From Pseudisothecium myosuroides (taxonomy: Eukaryota; Streptophyta; Bryopsida; Hypnales; Lembophyllaceae), in the NCBI GenBank assembly GCA_951799445.1, contig OX637293.1, forward strand, positions 17,732,001 through 17,796,000: a DNA stretch of 64,000 nucleotides. The letters run 5' to 3'. A program made the translations under genes and the position numbers. Below are positions 35,552-48,205 of this stretch, in pieces; positions within the stretch are counted from its first letter, which is position 1, and each line of letters opens with the position of its first letter. The notes under the pieces were generated by a model. It saw nothing but the letters and a program-made list of their open reading frames with translations. It did no database searches and was not told where the DNA came from.

Positions 35552-38500
35552 TCATTCAACAACGAGCGGCGCCGAAGGCACAGACTGTCCTGCACAGTGC
35601 CACTCCCAGGTGCCATCCTTGGTAGCAGTGAAGTATTTCGGACTCCAAACTGTGCCACTGGCCAATCTCTGCTTCTCTAAAACACGCTGCGTCTCCTCCA
35701 CTTTCCGTTTCGCTTCTCGTGCAGTCTCCCAGTCTCCATTCAACATGCTCATGGTCACTTCGGACCACACATTGACAGATTCAAAAGGTGATATGGCCTG
35801 CAAACACACCACAAAGAAACTCTCAATAAGTACCCCTGATGTATAACCTTCTTGAGGAGCTGCCTCAAAACCCTAAATCCTAAATCCAGATTCACTTTGA
35901 GCACAATCTTGATCTCTTTTAAGTGGGAGGTACCAAAAAGTACAAGAAGGTAAGTCCTCTCCACTTATTGAGTACCAAGCTCTCTCCAGAGTATGTCAGA
36001 CTTTGAGTTGTTTTCACTTTTCAGTGTGTCGCCAGACAGTGGAGAGAGGTGAGTTCTCACAACTTATGAAAAAAGTTATGTGACAGCCAGATATGTAACT
36101 GATTTTGGCAAGCGGCTATTCTTTTACAGTACGTTGGGCAATTTGAGTTTTGGCGATTACCTCTCGATTTGCAACTTTTGGTCCATGTATGTCGGCTATG
36201 GCAGCGTGGGCGTCATATAGTGTCGACGTGATACCTGTAGATTTGTCTTTCAAGCTAACAACCCTGGAAAAAGATAAAAAACAAGGGGCGTCAGCGTTGG
36301 CTTCCAACAAAGCATTCTTTCCGCTTGAAAACTACACCCTTTACTTTAAGAATCTGAATAAGCATCACATTTTGACATGACTTGCCCAAGATAGTCCGGT
36401 CCTATAAACTTCATTTAGCATTCTTTCTACTCCTACATACTTCCTATTGATTTTCTGCTATTGATATGATGAATCCACATGATGAAATCAAATTCTTGGG
36501 TGCAATAGTGGGCCTCTAAAGAATGAGATGAATAGGAGGGGAACTAGAGAGATAGAAATCGGAAACCTTAACCAAGAGCAAGAGATTTAAGAACCTCAGA
36601 ATCCCACAGTGACCAATTTAAAAAGGATGAAAGAAACCCCGATTCAGAGAAGAGTATTCTTAAAGTCTAACACCCCAAACAGGGAATGTCAGAAGTTCAA
36701 GACTTGTACTCTGAGAATGGAAATGACTGCAATGGGAACTAGTACTTCGAGACAAGACTCCAGGACTCAAAATCTCACCAGGCCGGATTTGAAACAAATG
36801 ACTGACTCACGCAGCTAAAACCGTGAACTCTAGCAACCCTAAGAATCTCAAGAGAAGTACGTCAAGCCATGGATAATTTTTTTGCGAAACCGTAAACCTT
36901 GAAGCAAGGCAGAAAACTAGAACCACTCACCCATCCCAGTTGCCATTGAGCTCATACAGAACCTCCCCAGAAGACCTCTGAAAAACCTTCCCGGAGACTT
37001 TGCTGGAAGAACCTCGCATGCCAAAGAAGGGCTTCGGCTTGAAATTCACCACCGCCTCCAGACCTGTCTCCTTGCACTTCACGGTGGTCGCCCCCACCCA
37101 GGCACTCCCAGCGTTTGGAATGAAGCGAATTTGTAAGTTAGGGGAAGTGAATTCGTACGTCTCTTGGTGTTGTCGCAGTTTCAGTCGCCGTTGCCCGACA
37201 ATTGTTGCCTCTACATATCCACCTGCACAGACACATCCCAACGTAACCCTAATCAGAAAATGAGCACTTCCAGACTAGTTCGAGAAGATGGAAGGGGAAA
37301 CTCAACCTACTCTAGGGTTTCTTCCCACCAGGCACAAAACTTTGAAGACCCTCATCCCAATTTCAGGGTGCTCTTTGAAGATCCCCATAAATCGCAAGCC
37401 CGATGTAGCGGATTGGTTGAAGTGAGAAAAGATTGGGACTATGCCATTAGGCTATGCAAGCCGTCCCACTCAGAGTCTAATAATAAGGTTAAGTAGAAGG
37501 GGTCTCGCAAATATTGATCGCATTGAACCTTGATTTTATGAATAAACTGAGGTCCTCTACACTTTGAATTGGACTTCGTCACCTTCAATACCCTAAAGAA
37601 AGTAACCTAATTGCTTTCAATACCCCGTAGAAAGTCGGGTTTTCTATACGACATGGATTACACAGAAGAACGGATAAGCTTACCATAAAATCGAGGCATA
37701 GGCTGATGCCACCATAGCATCTCCACCTCCTTTGCTTCGTTAGTAGCATACAACGCTGACACGGGTGGATGATGCGAAACCTGCACTTGACCATCCCCAA
37801 ATCTTGGTCAGAATTTTCTAAACAAAACATATGGCAATTTGCGTTCAGAATTAACGGTAAGAATGTGAAGTAATGGAAGCTGCCAGAGTACAAGAAATTG
37901 CATTCCGCAATAGGAGGCGACAGCAAAACTCAATTTTAGGGCTGCTGTTTCACGGGCTCAGAATCGCACAAAATGGAAAGAAAGAAGCGACTCACACTGG
38001 AATTCGTGCACTCCGACACCCCAAAAGACAATTCGCAGAGAGAGAGAGAGTTGCAAAGAAGGGATTGAAAGTTACCTGTTCACAAATCACATTGAGCTCC
38101 CCCGCAGAGACATGATGAATCTCCCCAAGAACAGGGTTATACGGCGCTTTCAGAAACGGCACCGGCCTCGTAGTAGAAATATGAAACCTCAAAACAGCCA
38201 GCAACCTCTCCACAGGACTTCCCCCATCGGCACACATTCCCAAATAATCTTCCGCACAGCAGTACACCGCCTCGCCATACACCTGCAACTGCGACTTGGG
38301 CAGATTGAACTGCGGCGGCAACTGCAACTTGGTGACATCCGAGCCTAGTCTGAAGCCTTTCAGAAGCTCCAGAACCGTGGACACAATGCCCACGCTCCCG
38401 CCTTTCTTCTTCCCGTCGAGGTTGCTGAGTTTCCTTTCTAACCTAATGGGGTCTGTCAACACAAGGCTCCTGCTCTTGTCACTCGAGTCTCGTCTACTTA

Positions 38501-38702
38501 ATACCTTGGGGTCACTGGAGTCTTTTCTAATTAAGCATTTCCAATTACAAAACTCTTGGGAGCGAAAGCAATCTTTGGTTTCCTCCGGGAAGGACTCGTT
38601 GGCGGTGGTGTAGCCATCGCCCTCGTCGTCGTCCTCGTCGTCACGAATCGGAAGCACAGACGCTGAGTTTTGGCCCATATTGACGAAGCCAAAAAGATTC
38701 AT
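35552..38702 (-). CDS. Oxysterol-binding protein-related protein (ORP3/ORP4-like), complete
   Basis: A cytosolic lipid-transfer protein expected to exchange sterols or phosphoinositides at membrane contact sites. Five exons: 38702-38076, 37780-37684, 37222-36931, 36263-36161 and 35797-35552. All are GT-AG in phase, giving 454 residues. There is no PH domain, as in short plant ORPs. The N-terminal 100 residues are acidic and serine-rich. The lipid-binding core starts near LPPQFNLPKSQLQVYGE and contains RPVPFLKAPYNPVLGE. The family signature EQVSHHPPVSALY crosses the exon 1/2 junction at residues 208-220. Later marks are VNFKPKPFFG, LNGNWDG, VWSEV and LNGDWETAREAKRKVEE. The C terminus ends shortly after YFTATKDGTWEW. 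No defect is seen. The preferred lipid is not deducible. Confidence 0.94.
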
Positions 38703-41491
38703 CGTTATGAATTCCTAACGCATCAACTTCACAAAAGCAAAAATGGCACTAACGTAACTGGTCTAGGGGTTCTGCAAGAAGCTTCAACTCAAGATCGGTT
38801 GCTTGTCGTGAATTCTAACCATTCGTCGATTGCAATTCACTCAAACCTACACCAGGAAACCGAATTCCGAAACCAAAGACTGTTTGCTCCTGATCAGAAT
38901 GCAAAGCGCACCGACCACTGCAAACAAACAAATTGTTCCACAATCAAGCTTCGGTTGCTAGTTTGTTTGACTTCGACAACCCTTTGACCCAAACTCCCTG
39001 TGACAAACAATCAAAGCAACACAGAGCTTCTCAAAAAAACCTCTCGAGACTCACAACGAACAAGCAACCTTCGATCTCGACAGCAAATGAATCCTCCACA
39101 ATAATAATGCAAATGCACTCCCAAAGTCCAATCTTTACGTCACCACCGACACGCGTTACCCTGATTCCCGAACAATTCAAGCATATCCAAACCTCCAACC
39201 AGGAAACTACCGAGAAGAAATTAATTAAAACGGCCCAAACTCAACACTGAACTTCAATTCAATTAAGCTTAGATTTCACATGACATGGATCCCTCGAGTG
39301 ACACCGATGCCCCATCCGTCCCAGCGTGACAAACGGTGACAAATCCCCACGTACGAAAGGGCCTCCAACAGCAGTGAAAGGTGCCTTCTTGGTGAGAAAT
39401 GGGGCAGATTTGGGAGTGCTTATACGGCAGATTTTGCAGCACTTACCGAGAAGGAAGGCCGGGGCCCGCATGATTCATCAGTTGGGTGGTTGAGATGTAT
39501 CAATCTGACAGGAGCGCCATCGAAGTTGCTTCAGTTTTCGAGTGATGGGGAAATGGAAACGGAGAGGAAGGTGCTGTGGGGGTGCGGAGGAAGTGGTCCC
39601 GTGTCTGCCCTTGAGAGTGGACGCTCCAGGTGTCTGTTTGGGAGTTTCTTTATGAATGTATGGAAGTGGAAGTGGGGGCAGTACCAGTAGCTTCGTAGCA
39701 GCTTGGTGGTGAGAAAATAAACAATTAAAAGGGTGTCTAAATTTTTGGGAAATTATATTGTTTGTGTGCAAAATATTCATACATTCATAAATAAATACTA
39801 GTGTGCCTTGTGCCATTGCCACAACCAAAGTAAAAGTAAAAGTAAAAGTAATCTTTCTTTTTCTTTTTCTTTTTCTTTTTTGAACAAATGGGAAACCCTG
39901 CATTAAAAAAAAGTCACATACTGCACAAAAACAGCCAAGCCAGAAGGCTGGACAATGAAGAGAATATGAGCATAAAAAACCGAAAGAAAAAGGAAAGGAA
40001 GAGGAAGCTAGCTAAATTGGAACTAATCCTATTTCACTTAATGTATAAAAGTAATCTTTTAATGTGCCTTATATAAAATAAAAGTGAAAGTATTTGTTTT
40101 AATTTTGTAATTCATTTTAATTCATATAAACTTTGAAGTTCAACATCTTTTCTTTCGTGAGTCAAAATGTCACGAAACAAAGCTTGTGCACTCCTGCTCG
40201 TTGAGAGCTTTCTGGAGGTACTAAGAACTTGATTAGAAGATGCATGGTTCTAGGGATCTCACTGTAACAAAATAAAAAATAAAATAACCTATTTTAGAGG
40301 AAATTTGAGAACATTCAAAGACTGCAAATCCTTAGGCAACAAGGTATAGTGGCCTTCAATTTTTTTTTTAAAAACTAGCAAATTGCAAGGCCACCAAGTT
40401 GCATAGGACAATTTAATGAAATGATTTTCAAGAAATAATAATTTTTAAGATGAAAAAAATCCTTTATTTAAAAATGATTGGAAACTTTGCCACATGAAAA
40501 ATCTGACATGGCCTAGACTCTTCCAGGTCAAATAATATGATTTAATATTTTTTTTGATATTTTAAAAAATTTATATTATTTTAAAATTTTTAATTATTAT
40601 TTTTTAATTATTTTTTTTTATATTATATTATATTATATTTTGACTAACAATACGTTGGTTCACGACAAGGGGAATAACTCTAAAAATGCCCTTTTATGCC
40701 CTCTAATGACTTAAGGCATACTGTATAGTAGTGTAACATGTGCCATTGCCATAGTCAAAATAAAAGTAAAAGTTCACCCAACCTCGCACAAGGCTTTCTA
40801 ATGGTACCAAGAATGGTCCCAAAGATTTCAACATAACAAACAAAACAATACAAACAAACAGCCTAACTTAAGGTATAGATAATTTATAAATGGCTATTTG
40901 TTTTGTTTGTTTTGGAACATTTGGACCTATAATATAAAAAATATTGAATTTCATATGAATTATTAAAAATTAAAAAAATTACTTTTATCTGGAGGGACTA
41001 TGGCAACAATACAAGGTACACTAATATATAATAAAACTTAGTAATTCAACTTGCATTCAATTTATAGAAATTCAACTCACTTTACGCAATCTTGCATCCT
41101 TTTTTTGTCAATAGCTATAAATGCCCATTGCAAAAAAAATTGCCTTGACATTTTCACTACTCTAAAGCACAATCTCACAAACAAAACATATCTCTCACAC
41201 ATAACAAACTTTAACACTTAACAAAAACCCTAACATACAAGATAAAAAGTTTAGGGCTTAAATAAATGTAGCCGCTTTAGATGAAAGTAGTATTAACCAT
41301 CTAAGAACTGCAAGAACAATTTGGATGAATGCCTAACTTATTTTAATAAGATTTTAAAATTGCCCAATTTTAATCAACAAGAGGAAATTAAACCCATTGA
41401 AGGATTTTGAGATTTTTTTAATTAATTTTAGTACTAATTGAGGTGAGTGTGAGGTTGTCTTCATCATTATAAGTACCATCTCATAGGAATA
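38703..41491. other. Upstream region of ORP and repeat-rich spacer
   Basis: The first 800 bp are gene-like in composition and probably hold the ORP promoter and 5' UTR. From about 39700 the DNA becomes AT-rich. Near 40500-40730 is a dispersed repeat (GACATGGCC, AT-rich core, GACAAGGGGAAT) also seen around 28390-28550 and, inverted, at 42130-42300. No further gene is recognised. Confidence 0.5.
39827..39881. repeat. (AAAGT)n followed by (CTTTTT)n simple repeat
   Basis: Five AAAGT units abut a run of CTTTTT units. The two tracts are nearly complementary and could pair as a hairpin. The preceding TGCCATTGCC also occurs at 40741 with two further AAAGT units. Confidence 0.85.
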
Positions 41492-41495
41492 TTAA

Positions 41496-42063
41496 GCCCT
41501 AAAGGACCGGAGGGGTGTTCAGATTTCCAAAATTGCGAAGATCTATTATAAAATGCAACTTAGAAGAATATTTTAATGATGACTTTCAAACAATAGTTGT
41601 AAAATGCTATTTATAAATAACATCCATACGGTTAAATCAACAAAAATACATACCAATATTTTACAATAAAATTTCAAGCCAGAAATTGGAAATTCCTTCT
41701 AAAATCAATTATAGATTGAATATTTATGATTTTTAAAATATTTTTTTCTTATAAGTCTAAAATATTGAGTTCTAATTATAGTGATTTTTGAAGATTTTAT
41801 TATTATTTTTTGATTCAAGTCATTTTTGAAGGGTCATTTTTTGAACAGAAGAAGTTATTTTTTGAGGCTAGACCTCCCGATACCTTTTGAATTATAGAAT
41901 ATTTGCAAAGTAAAATCTTCATAATCTAAACTGTAAAAATGTTAAAGAACTAGTATAAGAATCTTGAAAAAAAATTGATGGATGAAAAAATGCATTTTGG
42001 TGAATTTGGAACGTGTTTGTGTTCATTCATTGTTCAAAATCTGCACTCATGGTCCTTTCGGGG
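41496..42063. mobile_element. Complete TTAA-flanked MITE, second family, 568 bp
   Basis: It begins GCCCTAAAGGACCGG and ends GGTCCTTTCGGGG. TTAA lies on both sides (41492-41495 and 42064-42067). The interior differs from the 939-bp family apart from the termini. The right half matches 5762-6120 in reverse. It is non-coding. Confidence 0.8.
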
Positions 42064-42586
42064 TTAAAGGTTGGTAGTGGCCGTACTTGGCATGTGGAAA
42101 CTTGTCAAAAGCGTGTGTTAGCCATCTTCTATTAGAAGAAATTGGAGGAAAGGAAGGGCCATTTTAGCTATTTTCCTTGCTAGGAACTACAATACGAAGT
42201 TAGAATAAAAAAATTTAATTTAAAAAAAAAAATTAAATTAAATTAATTTCTAACTTGACATGCTCTCAACCACGTCAGATTGTACAGCTGGCAACATTTC
42301 CAAAGTTTTCATATTAAGGTCACGGACCCCCAAAATCTCTTCTAATGCATAACTAAGCCATTATGAACCTAGTGGCCACATGGCTTGGGTAATCATGACG
42401 TACTTTTGAGCCCATCATTTTTGGCCTCGTAAGTGAGTTGAGAAGGCTCTTTCCCATCCAAATTTTTGCATTATGAAGCGCCTCCTTTGGAGTTCAATTC
42501 CCTCCTAACGATATTATTTTTTTGCACTTTAATTAATTATTAGACAGAAAGTTGTTTAAGCTCTTAGGAAGCTACAATAATTGTAC

Positions 42587-42790
42587 AAATGAAGGAGGAG
42601 GTCTATAAAGTACCTATTTATGAGCTAAAAACTAATATGAGAAGACTAAACTTTTTGAAATATTCTTAGGGAATTTTTTTTGAAAGACAAATGGAATTGG
42701 CATCTAATTCACATCGTTTCATATTTTTGCAGCTTTGTAGAATTAGTTACGAATTTGTGGAGTTGAATGTAGTGGTTACTTTAATAGCAT
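42587..42790. mobile_element. Degraded AGGTAGGAGG-type MITE
   Basis: Shares GACAAATGGAATTGGCATCT and TAGAATTAGTTACGAATTTG, in order, with the 56181-56508 copy, including the GAGCTAAA start region. The left terminus is reduced to GGAGGAGGTC and the right one is lost, giving way to a tandem repeat at 42793. Confidence 0.55.
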
Positions 42791-42792
42791 TC

Positions 42793-42884
42793 ACCTTTTG
42801 AAATGTATAGTACATGAAATGTACAGAACCTTTTGAAATATATAGTACATGAAATGTATAGTACCTTTTGAAATGTATAGTACT
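42793..42884. repeat. Tandem repeat, about 36-bp unit
   Basis: CCTTTTGAAATGTATAGTAC recurs at 42793, 42829 and 42864, with an inner ATGAAATGTA half-repeat. It is non-coding. Confidence 0.8.
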
Positions 42885-43607
42885 AGTTGTGCATTGTTAG
42901 TGCAAATGAAAGCCAAGTGTTAAAGGACACTTCATATATTTCTTACCATAGTCAGTCCCCACCATGTTTCACGGTTGTTTTTTTAGCAAATAATAAGTTG
43001 TAAGGTAAGGGCAATTGTATTTGATACTAATTAAGGTAAGTACCTCAATGTAACTCCTATAAATTCTTGCCTAAAATGTGTAACCTCTATTTGTGAGAAT
43101 CTAAGGTCACATTTTAGTATACTTTACTTTTAGCACTTTGAAAAGTCATAGTTTATTCATATGGTGTCCAAAAAATGTATTCTAAAAGAAATTGGAATCT
43201 CCTTTTGACTAGTGATGAACTAATGATAAAATCCTAGTAGTTTTTTTTTCCAGTACAATGATGAAAACCATAGATAATTGCATATTTTAGACACATTTAG
43301 GTGTAGTTATCTTATTAGCAACTAATCATAAGTTGTTCAAATCAAAATGCATCCAAATATGGAATTGAATTCCTACTAATAAATTGTCTAATCTCTAGTA
43401 GGAGGTTGTTAGAAGTCAAAGAGCATTCTAGATTCTTTTCTTATTTATTTTTTGGACTCTATATGAATAAACTATGCCAAAAACTATGGGTGTATTTAGG
43501 AGCCAACCTAGAGTTATAAATAGAGGATGTACATTTTTGGCAAAAATCTATAGGGGTCATTTTTAGGAAGGGGTCACAATTAGGTGTGGTTACCTTTCTT
43601 GATATTA
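42885..43607. other. AT-rich gene-free spacer
   Basis: Nothing is recognised in this stretch. Confidence 0.5.
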
Positions 43608-43611
43608 GTAA

Positions 43612-44555
43612 CTCTTAAAGGTTCATGACTATATTTCACCAAAAAGTACTTCAAAGTTGCCATTTCTAGTGCAAGAGTTAGGATGGAAAAAAACTTTTTT
43701 TTGCATATTCAATTGTAGGATAGTGCATGAGATTTGAATGAAAATCTATGAATATTTTTCCAGACACTTGAATTATGCATGTATATTGTAAGCTATTAGT
43801 GTTCAAAGTGAAGAAAATATTCTCTTGCACCATGATTTACATGCAACCAAAAAATCTACAAAAAACTGAAATAATTTTTATTTTTTAATTTCTTACGGAT
43901 TATATTTTTGTCTATGTGGAAAGATTTTGATTCATTTCAACTCAATATTAAGTAATGAGAAAGTTATAAAACTTCTTATTTTGCAAGCAATCTTAGCAAA
44001 TTCTTGAAAAAATATATACTGGATTTGTTTGTAAATTCAATTATAAAAATTTAAAAAATAATTTGTGTATGGTTTAGTAGTCTTTTTAGAACAATCTCAC
44101 CATTGGAATTATTGTGTTCTAATTCCATCTTAGAGCTATCTAAAATTTAATTTCCTTTTAAGTATCTTGCATCTACTTTGACTTACCAATTTTTTAAGGA
44201 ATAAAAATCAAGGGGGGGAAGGAGTTCCTTGATTCTCAAATCAATTCTTTTATATTAATTTTTTTAAATTCATAATTTGCAGTACAAAACTTGTAAGTTA
44301 ATATGATTCAAAGCCTCGTAATCTAGTTAGGCTAGGAACAAAAATACTTGTTTTTTTCACTTTAAACACTTATACTTTATGATTCGTATAGTCAAAGTTT
44401 CTAAAATTTCTTCCACACATTTTTATACTAGTCTATTGCAAGATCCTACGGTTGAAAATGCAAAAGAAAAAAATGTTTAAATTCTTTTTGTTTGCATTGA
44501 AAATGGCAAGTTTGAATTTTTTTTTGACAAAAAAATGGCTTGAAGATTGTAGGGG
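43612..44555. mobile_element. TTAA-family MITE with two copies of the same end (foldback variant)
   Basis: The right end (…GATTGTAGGGG before TTAA 44556-44559) is of the usual right-end type. The left end (CTCTTAAAGGTTCATGA at 43612) is followed for about 240 bp by the reverse complement of that same right-end region: AGTTGCCATTTCTAGTGC, then CATATTCAATTGTAGGATAG. In the complete copy at 54919 the two ends differ. The left arm therefore appears to have been replaced by an inverted copy of the right arm. Confidence 0.65.
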
Positions 44556-44559
44556 TTAA

Positions 44560-45436
44560 ATCATTCATAATTCTAAAATAGAATTGAATTATACTAATTC
44601 TAATGGTAAGATAGTCGTAGAAAGCAATGTACATCCTATAGATGTTTTTTTTTTAAAATTGTGAAAATTGAATATAGAAATGAATCTTTTATTGTATTTT
44701 TCTCAAAAAGATGTTGTGATTGCTCAAAAAAACAAATGGAATGAAACAAGATTTCCATGTAAAGAGATATATAGTCTATGAAAAAAATTCAAAACTTAAT
44801 TGCAATTTATTGTTTGAATAGGTACTAAAAATCCACACTATGTTACGAAAGATTTTAGACATAAGATCTAGTTTTTTTACAAGCTTTCCTATTCTTTCCA
44901 TTCCAACAGGAATCAATTCAAAATATTGTACAAAAATCATAAATCAACAAGTGACCATGTTAATCACATCTATAAAGAATAATTTTTTTAATTCCAATAT
45001 ATATAAATGTATTTCATTCAATTTATTGTAGCTCCTACAAAAAGCTATTGAAAACATTTATAATCCTACCCAATGGATGTTAGGACCTTTAGTATTGATT
45101 CCTAAGCGTTCTAAAGTTGATGTTTTGCATAAGGAACACAGTTCTTTGGGATGATTATTTATCCACTTGATTTTTTATTCATCCAAAGTAATGCTTGAAT
45201 ATTAAAAGACCACATTTTTGTACAAACGATTAGATGCAATTGGTCTTTATAGTATATATTTATAAAGATATAAGCAAAAATATGAAAAAATCAAGAATTT
45301 TTTTGCCCAAACATTGAAGGATTAAAGAGAAAAATCATGCCTTGAAGTTTTGATTTTGAACCAACCATTTGGGAAAATGAATTAGTTTTTGGACCAGTAG
45401 CTATTAGTTTTCTCCATACAAGGCAAAGAATCGGCC
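44560..45436. other. AT-rich gene-free spacer
   Basis: Contains a diverged piece of the TTAA-family interior around 44560-44800. Otherwise nothing is recognised. Confidence 0.45.
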
Positions 45437-45634
45437 TTCTACACTGAATAGGGGTATTAAGGGGACCAAACAATTGAAGGGACTTATCTTCAAAAACTGT
45501 AGATGTTTGAAACATGATGTACAACCCCCGGACACTTCAATAACTATTGATGTACAAAAAAGGTAGATATTTATATAATGTGAAATGTCGTTTAACTAGT
45601 AAAGGTCTCCTTAATACCCCTATTTAGTGTAGAA
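45437..45634. repeat. Inverted repeat element, about 198 bp, 31-bp arms
   Basis: TTCTACACTGAATAGGGGTA (45437 on) pairs with TACCCCTATTTAGTGTAGAA (ending 45634). The arms extend inward through TTAAGGGGACC/GGTCTCCTTAA with few mismatches. It is a likely MITE, but no clear target duplication was seen. Confidence 0.6.
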
Positions 45635-46021
45635 AAAATAGAGTCAAATGGATGTGTTTATATGTGGGTAGTGAGCTAGCAGAGTTTATTGGAAGGAGAA
45701 CATTATTCCTTGGATAGAACATGGAAATATATTATTTACCTAGAATAGTATTTTTAAATTTTTTGGATTTGTATCTAGAATCAAGGATTCTAAATTTAAA
45801 AAAAATTATCACAAAATACAAATTAATTATTCCACAATTATTTAGATTTTTTTATTAACCTCTAAAATATTGCAGCGTTTTGAAACCCAAAATTGCTTCA
45901 AAATACTTGTACCTAAAGCAAGGCTAAAATCATCATTTACATTTATTCACTAACAAATACAACTATAGCATCTTTTATTTAGCTTATTCAAATACATCCT
46001 TCTAAAATTTTAGAGTGAAAG

Positions 46022-46140
46022 TACTACAAGAGAAAGGGGTGTTTTAAGTGAGTTTTTAAGTATAGTCCTAGACATAACATTTTAAGTAATGATCTTTAAG
46101 GAGATTTTCAGCAAAATTTTATTTAAAACACATTTTTAAA
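46022..46140. mobile_element. Half copy of the CACTA-type MITE
   Basis: TACTACAAGAGAAAGGGGTG, then TTTTAAGTGAGTTTTTAAGT, GTCCTAGACATAA and TAATGATCTTTAAGGAGATT, match the left half of the CACTA element at 60735-61734 without its nested insertion. The right half is missing. The first base is T rather than C. Confidence 0.65.
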
Positions 46141-47599
46141 ATTTAGCTCCTGATTGGATGTCTACTTTGGCCATTTGGAGGGGGGGGGGATAGTATTGTT
46201 TCCGACCCAAAAATGCAAATTTAAAAGTGAAAATTGGAATATAAGGAGTTCTACTAAAGTTACACAAGCTTACGAAGAGATTTTCTAAAAATAATAAAGT
46301 ATCCACCTTCCACATGTGCTCAAAATGCATTACCTTTACGCAAGTGCATAGAATAATTTTTTTTTCCTTGAAGATGCCAATGGTTGAGAAGAAGCATCTT
46401 CAAGTTAAGAAAAATATATATTTTTTGAATTTTTGAATTTTTTTTACTATTTTCTAAAAATCAAATCCCAAAGTGTCTATTTTCTTGCATTTTCCATCAG
46501 TCTTTGAATGTAAATAACTTTTAGAAATAACTTTTTTTAGATTTGAACTTTCACACATATACTATTTTGAATGCTTTACAAATTATCAATACTTTATTTT
46601 GTTTAAAAAAACTTATTTCAAAAGTCATAGTACTTTGGTACTCAGGCTATTTTGAATTAAAACCAACCAATATTTCCGTGCAACTACCCGTAAGAAAATT
46701 TAACCAAAGAACTATTCATATCCATCTGTAAAAATTTATAAAGTGGAAGGTGGTACTAGATGAAAGAAAAAAAAATGCTAATAATTTTTACAAAAAGTTG
46801 AAATTTAATTTCTAATGGTGACAATGTTCTAATAAACAATGGAAATCCTTTATTTTTGATTTATTTGAAAATGATCAAAATTGAGATCAAAAAGTGTCTA
46901 AAATCTGGAGTTTTGGTACTTAATCATAAGAGTAAATTATGAATACTGGAAGGAAAACCTTACAAGTCGATTTTGGTCTGTCAATCATATAATTGTAAAT
47001 GTGTTGTATTGTTGACAAGTGTCAAATTTGAGTATTGCGCACTCTTAGTTGTACCCACCAGTACTATATACCAATTTTTCATAGAAAAGTGTGATTGTGC
47101 TCACTTTTTAATCTGTAATAAACTATCCATAGTTAAAAGAATCCAAAAATGGGCCATTTGGGAGGACTTCAAATTCATTAGATTTCATCAAAGAGTAGCC
47201 TTGAAACCATCTTCAATGTTTAGAATTGCTTGTGTAAGAAAGCCCTATTTATATAAATGTGGAAGATATAAAATATTATATTTTTAGACGCCTTTTGATA
47301 GGAATATGCCCACCTATTATGGAAATAGACTATTGCAATTTAACTCTAGATTATTAGTTTGGAAACTCATTAATACTAACATCCCCTAAATTCAAAGTGT
47401 GACAAATTAACTTTTAAATATGCAATGATTTTTTTTTAATTTCTAAAAAATAAAAAAAATTATTACAATCAAGATAATCATTTCTAATAAAAATTCCAAG
47501 TTCATTGTGTTTATGCTTCAAAACTTGTAACAAAGGATAGCTCTATCACTTTTTGTGCAACGCCAAAATCAACCACAAATTCTTGCAATCACCTTTATG
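46141..47599. other. AT-rich spacer with a dispersed repeat (about 46690-46900)
   Basis: GAAAATTTAACCAAAG followed by AATGCTAATAATTTTTACAA and AAAATGATCAAAATTGAGAT is repeated at 56710-56920 in the same order. There is no coding potential that I trust. Confidence 0.55.
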
Positions 47600-47767
47600 A
47601 TAGCTTAACTTTTGCTCCTAAACACCCATTAAAAAATAAATTACATTCCTCAAAAGCTAATGTATTTTTTATTTAAAAAAATTCAAAATATTAAGACAAA
47701 ATTTTTTAACCATAGGAGTTTGCCCAAAATCCATTTTTCCCCCATAAAGATTTTGGTTTTAGAAAGG
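47600..47767. mobile_element. TTAA-family MITE right-end fragment
   Basis: Shows CTTTTGCTCCTAAACACCC, AAAAGCTAATGTATTTTTTA and a decayed end (GGTTTTAGAAAGG) before TTAA (47768-47771), matching the right end of the 939-bp copy. The remainder is not recognisable. Confidence 0.5.
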
Positions 47768-48038
47768 TTAAAATAATGAAAATTATTATTATTTATTTAT
47801 AAAATTTAGTATTTTCTTTTGAAGAATGCTAAAAAAACATGCATTTTTTTTAAATTGATATAATTTAGGAATTTTGTGAAGGTATTTTATAATATATCCT
47901 AAGCGCAATGTTTTCTTTAGAATACCTAATCTACCTTTATGCAATTTTTGATTGAATATTGCACTATAATCTCCCCTTTTTCTAAAAGTAGGGTCAAGGA
48001 CAAAATTATAACCCAATGTAACACAAGAATAAGAGTTT

Positions 48039-48205
48039 GCAATATCTATTGGCTAGTTAGTCCCGCAATCATCCAAGAAGACAATGGATATGAATATGCA
48101 ATACTAATTGGCCAATAAAATCAAAACTATCCAAGAAGACAATGATCGTGAGTGTGCAACACTTATTGGCCAATAAATCCATATCCATTCAAGAAAATGA
48201 GTATG
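48039..48205. repeat. Tandem repeat, about 59-bp unit, nearly three copies
   Basis: GCAATACTAATTGGCCAATA-type units start at 48039, 48098 and 48156, each followed by ATCCAAGAAGACAATG or a variant. Confidence 0.85.

Noticed and set aside
48039..48205. Regularly spaced repeats considered as a CRISPR array
   Set aside because: The units are whole-length diverged tandem copies without unique spacers, and the DNA is a eukaryotic nuclear genome.
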